Below the pieces are notes generated by a model. It was not told where the DNA came from. It was given only the letters and a program-made list of their open reading frames with translations, and ran no database searches. Source: an uncultured Bacilli bacterium (GTDB taxonomy: Bacteria; Bacillota_I; Bacilli_A; RF39; UBA660). Taken from it: a stretch of DNA of 23,282 nt. The translations under genes were made by a program, and so were the position numbers. This document shows positions 1-6,093 of this stretch, piece by piece (positions within the stretch are counted from its first letter, which is position 1; each line of letters starts with the position of its first letter). The stretch spans positions 2,856 through 26,137 of the forward strand of contig CAJTKB010000020.1 in NCBI GenBank assembly GCA_910576925.1, read 5' to 3'.

Positions 1-501
1 ATCGTTTTCAAATATTTCTTTTATTAAATTTTCAGTTTCTTTATTTGAACTAGCAATAGATAATCCAATTTGATTATTTTTTGGTATATCTATTGCAAAT
101 GTTGGTCCACTTAATATTGCTATATTTTTTGTATTTAAATTAGAGCTTACTATCTTATCTACTAAAAATCCAGTTTTTTGATCTATTCCTTTTGAAGTTA
201 TTAATACTTTACTGTTATTTATATATGGACTCATCTTTTTACATACTGCATCTAAAAACTGTGTTGGTATAGCTAAAACTATTAAATCTTGATTAATTAT
301 TGATTCTTCTAATTTCGTTGTTATTTTAATTTTTTCTGACAACAAAAAACCTGGCATCTTTTTATCATTTTTTCTTGTTTTTTTTAACATTTCTGCTTCT
401 TCAAAAAATTCTGTCCACATAGTTATATCATGTTTATTATAATCTAAAATGCTACTTATAGCCATCGCATATGCTCCTGCACCTAATATTCCTACTCTCA
501 T
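1..501 (-). CDS. gpsA: Glycerol-3-phosphate dehydrogenase [NAD(P)+], N-terminal 167 residues (partial)
   Basis: The enzyme reduces dihydroxyacetone phosphate to sn-glycerol 3-phosphate in the cytoplasm, feeding phospholipid synthesis. I translated the reverse strand from an ATG at 501; the frame stays open to the window edge, so the C-terminal half is missing only because the window ends. Visible family marks are the N-terminal Rossmann glycine motif (VGILGAGAYAMA, residues 3-14), DLIVLAIPTQ in the middle of the NAD domain, the SKGI motif, and LSGPTFA, matching the LSGPSFA signature of GpsA. The usual GSWGTALA is changed to GAYAMA, a mild divergence. A clear AAAGGAG Shine-Dalgarno lies about 12 nt upstream of the ATG. 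It points away from the tRNA gene and has its own promoter candidate. The product would supply the substrate class used by PgsA elsewhere in the window. Family assignment is confident; the symbol rests on motifs, not on a search. Confidence 0.9.
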   Translation of the reverse strand, partial: MRVGILGAGAYAMAISSILDYNKHDITMWTEFFEEAEMLKKTRKNDKKMPGFLLSEKIKITTKLEESIINQDLIVLAIPTQFLDAVCKKMSPYINNSKVLITSKGIDQKTGFLVDKIVSSNLNTKNIAILSGPTFAIDIPKNNQIGLSIASSNKETENLIKEIFEND

Positions 502-535
502 AAAATTAATTGTCTCCTTTTCCTTATTATTATTT

Positions 536-564
536 AGAATAACATATTTTTTTATCTATCGCAA
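536..564 (-). promoter_or_regulatory. Promoter candidate for gpsA
   Basis: On the minus strand, a TTGCGA -35 box (559-564) and a TATTCT -10 box (536-541) are separated by exactly 17 nt, placed just upstream of the gpsA Shine-Dalgarno. Pattern match only. Confidence 0.45.
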
Positions 565-572
565 ATTGTGTA

Positions 573-601
573 TTGAAACTTATAATTACTTATGATATAC
601 T
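573..601 (+). promoter_or_regulatory. Sigma-A-type promoter in the gene-free stretch
   Basis: TTGAAA (573-578), a 17-nt spacer and TATACT (596-601) form a good sigma-A promoter on the plus strand. No coding gene starts within the next 200 nt; the predicted transcript would begin near 608 and run through nested inverted repeats. Confidence 0.5.
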
Positions 602-644
602 TTATAAGAACAAATTAAATATATTTTTATTTAATAGTTTCAGT

Positions 645-728
645 GGAGATTAGTTAAGTAGTATAATATAAATCTTAATGTTATATTATGTATTTATTTT
701 TATTTTATAGGAATTTATACTAATCTTC
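645..728 (+). other. Nested inverted repeats; possible structured RNA
   Basis: A 10-bp outer stem (645-654 with 719-728, including one G-U pair) encloses a perfect 9-bp inner stem (663-671 with 681-689, loop 672-680). It lies about 35 nt downstream of a promoter on the same strand. No open reading frame with a ribosome site was found. The 502-826 interval holds only this, three promoter candidates and AT-rich DNA. It might be a small RNA, a leader remnant or chance symmetry in AT-rich sequence. Confidence 0.35.
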
Positions 729-773
729 ATTAACGAATTTTGATATATTTTGATTAATTTTGTTTTTCGTATA

Positions 774-803
774 TTGATTAAAATAAGTGAAATTCGTTAT
801 AAT
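774..803 (+). promoter_or_regulatory. Promoter of the tRNA-Trp gene
   Basis: TTGATT (774-779), an 18-nt spacer and a consensus TATAAT (798-803) precede the mature tRNA 5' end by 23 nt. This is the expected position for a tRNA promoter with a short 5' leader removed by RNase P. Confidence 0.65.
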
Positions 804-826
804 AGATTTGCTTAAAAAGCAATTAT

Positions 827-1163
827 AGGGAAATAGTTCAGTTGGTAGAACGTCGGTGGATAAACGGCCGACCTAACATTATGTTAGTTAAAAATCGAGG
901 AAGAAAACTGGAAAGCTAAACCTTTATGGCAAGCTAATCAGAGTGGAAGTTAATATTTAAAAGTATTAACACACGCAACGCATAGATAGTGAACCTATTA
1001 ATTTAGAATATAACCTATCCAAGAGGCCTCGACATCTATTTAAGATGAAAAGATATGCTGAACTTATACGAAAGTATAAGAAGTAGAAGATAAAAAGCTT
1101 TTACGATAACAAGTATTGCTCCAAAACCGAATGTCGTGGGTTCAAGTCCTGCTTTCCCTGCCA
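827..1163 (+). tRNA. tRNA-Trp (anticodon CCA), interrupted by a group I intron
   Basis: Exons are 827-857 and 1119-1163. Joining them gives a complete 76-nt cloverleaf: acceptor AGGGAAA (827-833) with TTTCCCT (1153-1159), G discriminator and encoded CCA (1161-1163); D arm GTTC/GAAC with an AGTTGGTA loop; anticodon stem TCGGT (853-857) with ACCGA (1126-1130); loop CTCCAAA (1119-1125), anticodon CCA at 1121-1123; T arm GTGGG/CCTGC with loop TTCAAGT. The acceptor 3' strand, G73 and the CTCCAAA loop resemble Bacillus tRNA-Trp. Without removal of 858-1118 the anticodon loop is absent, so the intron must be spliced for function. No second tRNA is adjacent. The CCA anticodon reads UGG only, fitting standard use of TGA. 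Identity is from hand folding; confidence is high because all four stems close. Confidence 0.92.
858..1118 (+). ncRNA. Group I self-splicing intron in tRNA-Trp, 261 nt, no ORF
   Basis: The intron interrupts the tRNA between positions 31 and 32. P1 pairs the exon end GTCGGT (852-857) with GCCGAC (867-872), leaving the diagnostic U-G wobble at the 5' splice site (857-867). The last intron base is G (1118). Other helices seen: P2 873-878/882-887; P3 TCGAGG 895-900 with CCTCGA 1027-1032; P4 CTG 908-910 with CAG 939-941; P5 AGCT 914-917 with 932-935; P6 extension 949-955/964-970; P7 GCATA 980-984 with TATGC 1054-1058, with a bulge at 979; P8 1033-1037/1043-1047; P9 1063-1069/1074-1080 capped by a GAAA tetraloop. 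The order P3-P4-P5-P6-P7-P3'-P8-P7'-P9 is that of group I introns. A 42-nt segment between P7 and P3' (985-1026, GATAG/CTATC stem) resembles the P7.1/P7.2 extension of subgroup IA; subgroup is inference. No homing endonuclease is encoded. Confidence 0.9.
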
Positions 1164-1234
1164 AATGCAAAAACCTACCAAATTGGTAGTAGATATAGAT
1201 TATTTTTTAGCTCTGATGAAATTTAGGAACAAAT

Positions 1235-1273
1235 AAAAAAATGAATTTGTTTTATCCACAGATTCATTTTTTT
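1235..1273 (+). terminator. Rho-independent terminator after tRNA-Trp
   Basis: A 12-bp perfect stem, AAAAAAATGAAT (1235-1246) with ATTCATTTTTTT (1262-1273), ends in a T run. It is A-T rich and symmetric, so it could act in both directions. A smaller CTACC/GGTAG hairpin lies just after the tRNA 3' end. Confidence 0.6.
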
Positions 1274-1300
1274 GTGTAAAATTTATATTAATGTTATGAT
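1272..1300 (+). promoter_or_regulatory. Promoter candidate of the decayed NUDIX gene
   Basis: TTGTGT (1272-1277), 17-nt spacer, TATGAT (1295-1300), followed by an AGGTGAT ribosome site before the ATG at 1324. The expression signals survive although the reading frame does not. Confidence 0.4.
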
Positions 1301-1323
1301 AAAATAATTATAGGTGATTTAAT

Positions 1324-1869
1324 ATGATATGTATAAAAATATTAACAGATTTAGATTTTAAGTTAGTTCCTAAATCACTTAATAACCCTAGGCATCACTA
1401 TGGTGCTAGAGGAATTGTTTTCAATGCTGACAACAAAGTTGCAGTTTTATATAAGCAATTTAAAAATGAATATAAGCTCATTGGTGGTTGTATTGAGGCA
1501 AACGAAGATCTTGTTAGTACTTTCTAGAGAGAGGTATTTGAGAAAGCTGGTTATAAAATCAAAATACAGAAATTGCTTGGGAACTTTTGAAGAAATTAAA
1601 TCACAAGATAATTTTATGCAAAACTCTTATATATACGTTTCTCATGTTATCGAAAATACAGGATACCAACATTTTACTGAAAAAAAGTAAAAGAAGGATC
1701 AAAACTGTTGTGGTTAGATATACACGATGCTATTAATTTGATAAAAAACTCTGAAAATGAATTGCTTCCTTCTTGTGTAGAAAGTGATATAAGTGTTTAT
1801 CATACTAAGTTCGTAGCAAGACGTAATTATGAAATCCTAAAATATTATATTGAGAATTATATAAAATAA
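1324..1869 (+). pseudogene. NUDIX hydrolase, broken by one stop and two frameshifts
   Basis: NUDIX enzymes hydrolyse nucleoside diphosphates linked to other moieties. The frame from ATG 1324 carries ARGIVFN, KLIGGCIEANED and, after an in-frame TAG at 1525-1527, REVFEKAGY. Together these give the NUDIX box pattern G-x5-E-x7-RE-x2-E-x2-G, with the TAG in the last of the seven x positions. Near 1570-1580 homology moves to the +1 frame (LGTFEEIKSQDNF, IYVSHVIENTG) until an A-rich run at 1679-1687, where it returns to the first frame (VKEGSKLLWLD) and ends at TAA 1867-1869. Reconstructed length is about 180 residues, normal for the family. Three lesions argue for a pseudogene rather than a sequencing slip, although two lie near homopolymers. 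The ribosome site (AGGTGAT) is intact. The substrate cannot be told. Confidence 0.8.
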
Positions 1870-2036
1870 TTAGCGCTATTGATTTTTGAATAAAACTTAA
1901 ACTGTTGAAAAATATTTTTTAATTACCTTTGTTAACAGTCTTTTATTTCACTCAGAAATATCAAAAAAATGAAATGTAAAAACTTATTAATTTTTATTAG
2001 CAAGTTTATTTTAAAAATGAGCATAATTTATAAAGT

Positions 2037-2062
2037 AAGTAACTGTTACTTCTATCTTTTTT
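2037..2062 (+). terminator. Possible terminator in the 1870-2268 gene-free stretch
   Basis: AAGTAAC (2037-2043) and GTTACTT (2045-2051) form a perfect inverted repeat followed within 5 nt by a T run (2056-2062). Further upstream (about 1890-1950) imperfect inverted repeats built on ACTGTT/AACAGT and TAAAA/TTTTA are present. I see no gene in this roughly 400-nt stretch. Confidence 0.35.
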
Positions 2063-2216
2063 GTTGTTATTATTAACTTCTATTAATTGCATAATATATA
2101 TAAATTAATGTTTTGTATGATAACAATTTTTAATAATACCTGTTATATTTTTAACATATTACAGTACTATAAACTCTACTAATAGTTGACAAAATATTAA
2201 TGAAATAAACTGATGG

Positions 2217-2245
2217 TTGCTTGATTTAGTGTAATATATTATATA
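2217..2245 (+). promoter_or_regulatory. Promoter candidate for the DUF6020-like gene
   Basis: TTGCTT (2217-2222), 17-nt spacer, TATATA (2240-2245), 23 nt before the ATG at 2269. The surroundings are very AT-rich, so chance matches are common. Confidence 0.35.
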
Positions 2246-2268
2246 AAATTGAATGAGAAGGAGTTAAT

Positions 2269-3885
2269 ATGAATAGAAAAGTTGTTTATTTTTTATCTTT
2301 TTTCCTATCATTATTTTTATTAATAGGGGTTAGTTTCGATCACTATCAAAATTTAAATTTATTTAATAATATTTTGTTAGTAATAACTAGCTTAATTATA
2401 CTTATACTAGTATTTAATAAAATTATACTTTATCTTTTTAGCAAACTTGATAATTTGACTAATAATAAAAATGAAAAGAATAATAAAATAACTCTATTAT
2501 TCAAAAAACATACTTTTATTTTTTCTTTTATTTTTATTATTATGGGATGGTTAATATATATTATTGCTTTTTACCCTTGTATTTTATCACCTGATCCTAG
2601 TTTTCAAATACTTCAATTTTTAGGAATAGATAATAAATACTCTTATTATTCTATTCTATTAGATAATAATATGATTATTACAAATCATCATCCTATAGTG
2701 CATACTATATTACTTGGTATTTGTACAAAAATTGGACTTTTATTTAATAATGTTAATAGCGGATTATTTATTTATAGTATAATTCAGATAACTGTATTAG
2801 CATCGACTTTTTCATATACTATTTGTTTTATGAAAAAATTAAAATTGAGTTTTAGATACCAATTTATATGTTTGCTTATTTATACTTTTATTCCTGTATT
2901 TCCTTTTTATGCAATGAGTCCTGTTAAAGATGTAATATTTGGATGCCTTATTATTATATATATTATAACAATTACTCGTTTAATAATTTTTAAAGATAAC
3001 ATAAAGATTATAAATATAATTCATATTTTATTATTAAATATTCTCATATTTTTATTTAGAAATAATGGCATTCATATAATACTTTTATCTTTTCCTTTTT
3101 TGCTACTACTAAAAAATAAAAATAGGACTAAGATTTTAATTATTTTACTTATAACACTAGGCCTATATTGTTCTTATAAAAAAATTATATTGCCATATTA
3201 TAAAGTCACACCTGCTAGTATCAGAGAAGCCCTTTCTATACCATTTCAACAAACTGCTAGATATGCTTTATATTATGATAATGAGATTAGTAAAGATGAA
3301 AAGGAGATAATTGATAAGATTTTAGGTTATGATACACTTGCTGCTAGATATAATCCCGAAAAAGCGGATAGTGTAAAAAATGAATTTAATAGATTTAGCA
3401 CAAATAAAGATTTAAGAAAGTACTTTAAAGTATGGTTTAAACAGTTTTTTAATCATCCTATAATTTATTTAGAAGCAACTTTAAATAATACTTATGGCTA
3501 TTTTTATCCATTTAAATTAAATTGGTATATTTATCATAATGAAAATCATGTACTTAAGCAACATAATATTGATTATCACTATAACAAATTTGATAAACTA
3601 AGAAAATATTTAACTAATTTTGGAGAATTTTTTATATTTATTCCCATTATAGGACTAACTATAAATATTGGCTTTTCTACTTGGATATTACTTTTTATGA
3701 TTAGTTACTTGTTATATAGAAGGAAATATAAAGAAATAATATGTTTTATTCCTATGATTGTTGTTTTACTTGTCTGTGTAGCATCTCCTGTCAATACATA
3801 TTTTAGATATGCATTACCAAATATTTTTGCAATGCCTACTGCGATAGCAATATTTTTACATATTATAAGGAAAAAGCACTTGTAG
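2269..3885 (+). CDS. Polytopic membrane protein, DUF6020-like
   Basis: A 538-residue integral membrane protein with roughly a dozen hydrophobic segments. Early ones lie near residues 7-23, 32-57 and 82-102, and a C-terminal cluster starts near 450. Recognisable motifs are FYPCILSPDPSFQ (101-113), NHHPIVH (139-145), SPVKDVIFG (217-225), FRNNG (263-267) and IPFQQTAR (324-331) at the start of a soluble, probably outward-facing region of about 100 residues. This combination matches what I recall of DUF6020, a Firmicutes membrane family of unknown role with an architecture like lipid-linked sugar (GT-C type) glycosyltransferases. A sugar-transfer role is inference from architecture and from the neighbouring lysozyme. 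The start is supported by GAAGGAG 7 nt upstream of ATG 2269. No signal of decay. Confidence 0.65.
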   Translation: MNRKVVYFLSFFLSLFLLIGVSFDHYQNLNLFNNILLVITSLIILILVFNKIILYLFSKLDNLTNNKNEKNNKITLLFKKHTFIFSFIFIIMGWLIYIIAFYPCILSPDPSFQILQFLGIDNKYSYYSILLDNNMIITNHHPIVHTILLGICTKIGLLFNNVNSGLFIYSIIQITVLASTFSYTICFMKKLKLSFRYQFICLLIYTFIPVFPFYAMSPVKDVIFGCLIIIYIITITRLIIFKDNIKIINIIHILLLNILIFLFRNNGIHIILLSFPFLLLLKNKNRTKILIILLITLGLYCSYKKIILPYYKVTPASIREALSIPFQQTARYALYYDNEISKDEKEIIDKILGYDTLAARYNPEKADSVKNEFNRFSTNKDLRKYFKVWFKQFFNHPIIYLEATLNNTYGYFYPFKLNWYIYHNENHVLKQHNIDYHYNKFDKLRKYLTNFGEFFIFIPIIGLTINIGFSTWILLFMISYLLYRRKYKEIICFIPMIVVLLVCVASPVNTYFRYALPNIFAMPTAIAIFLHIIRKKHL

Positions 3886-3944
3886 TCCTAATAGACATTT
3901 TGAAAAAAGTATTTCTTATTATATAATTATTATAGGTGATGTAT

Positions 3945-4763
3945 ATGAACCAACAAAAAATTGGAAATTTTATTAGCGAACTTAGAAGAAAGAAAAAACT
4001 TACACAACAGGAGCTTGCAAAAAAACTAGGTGTCACTGATAAAGCTGTAAGCAAATGGGAGCGAGGACTATCTTGTCCAGATATATCTTTATTAATTCCT
4101 ATAAGCGATATTTTGGGAGTAACAATTAATGAGCTATTAATTGGAGAAAATATTAGTGAGATAAATGATATTGACCTTATTAATAAAAAAGTAATTGAAT
4201 GTACGAGTAGAGAAATAAATATAAGTAAAAAAAGAAATAAAAAGTTACGATTTTTACTTATTATTAGTTTTATAATAATAATATCAATAATTACCTTTAT
4301 TTCAGTTAACTATTATATATCAGAAAAGAAAAGTATAGAGTTAAATAATTATATAGAACATATTAAAAATAATTTAAAAGATTTAAATTTTAAAAAAGAT
4401 AATCCATTACATACTCCTAATTCAATTTTAACAATAGATGGTATCACCTATGTCGTTCCTAGAATTTCTTATAAATCTAATAATAGAGGGATATATAAGG
4501 AGATTTTATCATATTCTGACTATGATAATCTTACTGGTTTAATTATTTATTATAATGGTGATACTTTTAATGTTTATAAGTATGAAAATATGGATAAACA
4601 AAAAGTAGATATAGTATCAATTGATTGTGATATCAAAGGTAATTTGATTGCTAATAATAATTATACGACGAAACAGAAAAAATTATATGAGAATAATACG
4701 GAGGAAATAAAGAATCGTATTTATGATATAAGAATGATGTGGATTAATATATATGAATTCTAA
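3945..4763 (+). CDS. Membrane-anchored XRE-family transcriptional regulator
   Basis: A 272-residue protein with an N-terminal lambda-repressor-type helix-turn-helix (residues about 4-60: LTQQELAKKLGVTDKAVSKW is the helix-turn-helix core). A charged linker, one strong transmembrane helix (about 101-125) and an extracytoplasmic domain of about 145 residues with no motif I recognise follow. This layout suggests a one-component sensor in which a membrane-tethered DNA-binding domain responds to an external signal; that is inference. GTG 3936 and ATG 3939 are in frame, but both overlap the Shine-Dalgarno AGGTGAT, so ATG 3945, 5 nt after it, is the better start. It lies 60 nt after the DUF6020-like gene and 78 nt before the GH25 gene, all on one strand, so these are candidate targets or partners. 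Confidence 0.8.
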   Translation: MNQQKIGNFISELRRKKKLTQQELAKKLGVTDKAVSKWERGLSCPDISLLIPISDILGVTINELLIGENISEINDIDLINKKVIECTSREINISKKRNKKLRFLLIISFIIIISIITFISVNYYISEKKSIELNNYIEHIKNNLKDLNFKKDNPLHTPNSILTIDGITYVVPRISYKSNNRGIYKEILSYSDYDNLTGLIIYYNGDTFNVYKYENMDKQKVDIVSIDCDIKGNLIANNNYTTKQKKLYENNTEEIKNRIYDIRMMWINIYEF

Positions 4764-4841
4764 TTATTTACATTTTCTTAAATAATTAATATAAGATAGT
4801 GTATAATAGTGATGTATTAAAATAGGAATGGTGTATGATTT

Positions 4842-6032
4842 ATGAAAAAGAAAATTATTATTATTTGTACTATTACTGGAATTATTTTTCTTATATTAGG
4901 TGGAAATTTACTTTTCAAATATTATAAGATAAAAAATGCTGTTATAAATGTTAGTTTAGTAGAAAAACTAGAAACTGAGTTTTTAAGCGATGTAAAGGTA
5001 TCAGACTTTATAACTGATATTAATGGAAAAATTATAAATGATTACAATATTAATACCAAAAAAGTTGGAAAAAGAAAAGTTAATTTTAAGTACATAAATG
5101 ATGATAATATTGAAATAAATTATAGCTATGACTTAAGAATTGTTGATACATCTCCTCCCGTTGTTTGGTTAAATGATAATTATACAGTAACATTAGGAAG
5201 TGAAGATAATTTAATAAAAGATATTTTATGTGGCGATAATTATGATAATAATCCTTTATGTGAAATTATTGGAGATTATGATATAAATAAAATTAATAGT
5301 TATCCTCTTATTTTTAGAGCTACTGACAGTAGTGGAAATATTACAGAAAAAAACTTTAATTTAAATGTAGTAGCTCCTAATAATAAAACTAATTATAATA
5401 ATTCTCAAACATATTTTTCTGACATTATTAAAAACTATAAAACAAAAGATACAGAAATAGGATTAGATATTTCTCATTGGCAAGGAGATATTGATTTTGA
5501 TAAACTAAAAAAGGCAGGAGTCGAGTTTGTTATGATACGCGTAGGTAGAACTGATGGTATTGGTGGTAAATATGTTCTTGATACTAAATTCGAGCGTAAT
5601 ATTAAGGAAGCTAATAGAATTGGTATTCCTGTAGGTGTTTATTTTTATTCGTATGCTAACTCAGAAAAATCTGCTAAATCTGATGCAAAATGGGTATTAG
5701 ATCAAATTAAGGATTATAAAGTAGAATTACCTGTTGCCTTTGATTGGGAAAATTGGAATAGTTATAATGAATTTAATTTAAGTTTCTTTGGCCTTACAGA
5801 AATAGCTAATAGTTTTTTAGATGTTTTTAAGAAGGTAGGATATGAAGGACTACTTTATAGTAGTAAGAACTATTTAGAAAAAATTTGGTTGAAAACTGAT
5901 TATCCAATTTGGCTTGCTCACTATACTGAGAATACATCATATCAAGGCAATTATACCTTCTGGCAAATTTGCAGTGATGGTATAGTTGATGGTATTAATG
6001 CTCCTGTAGATATAAATATAAGATATAAATAG
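4842..6032 (+). CDS. Membrane-anchored GH25 lysozyme with Ig-like region
   Basis: GH25 enzymes cleave the beta-1,4 bond between N-acetylmuramic acid and N-acetylglucosamine of peptidoglycan. The 396-residue protein has an N-terminal basic start and transmembrane or signal-anchor helix (3-25). A beta-rich region follows with an Ig-like domain (about 100-178; DTSPPVVWL opening and FRATDSSGNI near its end, typical of cell-surface Ig-like repeats). A C-terminal GH25 domain (about 205-396) carries GLDISHWQG (207-215) and FDWEN (300-304), supplying Asp209, Asp301 and Glu303, the conserved acidic active-site residues. The catalytic domain appears complete. No lipobox follows the hydrophobic segment, so retention by an uncleaved anchor seems likely. 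A TATAAT at 4802-4807 is a possible -10 box, but no good -35 accompanies it. The ribosome site (AGGAATGG) is weak and rather far from ATG 4842. Confidence 0.88.
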   Translation: MKKKIIIICTITGIIFLILGGNLLFKYYKIKNAVINVSLVEKLETEFLSDVKVSDFITDINGKIINDYNINTKKVGKRKVNFKYINDDNIEINYSYDLRIVDTSPPVVWLNDNYTVTLGSEDNLIKDILCGDNYDNNPLCEIIGDYDINKINSYPLIFRATDSSGNITEKNFNLNVVAPNNKTNYNNSQTYFSDIIKNYKTKDTEIGLDISHWQGDIDFDKLKKAGVEFVMIRVGRTDGIGGKYVLDTKFERNIKEANRIGIPVGVYFYSYANSEKSAKSDAKWVLDQIKDYKVELPVAFDWENWNSYNEFNLSFFGLTEIANSFLDVFKKVGYEGLLYSSKNYLEKIWLKTDYPIWLAHYTENTSYQGNYTFWQICSDGIVDGINAPVDINIRYK

Positions 6033-6053
6033 AATTTAAAATATATTAATAAG

Positions 6054-6090
6054 AAAAAGTGATATAATCATTAATCGATTAATCACTTTT
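6054..6090. terminator. Bidirectional terminator between convergent genes
   Basis: AAAAGTGAT (6055-6063) pairs perfectly with ATCACTTTT (6082-6090); the loop contains the palindrome ATTAATCGATTAAT. Sited between the 3' ends of the GH25 and HerA-like genes, with A and T runs on the two sides, it can serve both strands. Confidence 0.75.
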
Positions 6091-6093
6091 ATT

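Noticed and set aside
827..1163. Two-piece tRNA-like ends about 260 nt apart, as in tmRNA
   Set aside because: The halves are in normal 5'-3' order and join into a full cloverleaf with anticodon stem and loop. There is no tag reading frame, and the inner part folds as a group I core.
1168..1273. T-box or other riboswitch downstream of the tRNA
   Set aside because: Only simple hairpins are present; no T-box core, specifier loop or antiterminator could be found, and the downstream gene is broken.
1400..1690. Separate 96-codon gene
   Set aside because: Only its second half is meaningful, and it continues the NUDIX homology in a shifted frame; it is part of the pseudogene.
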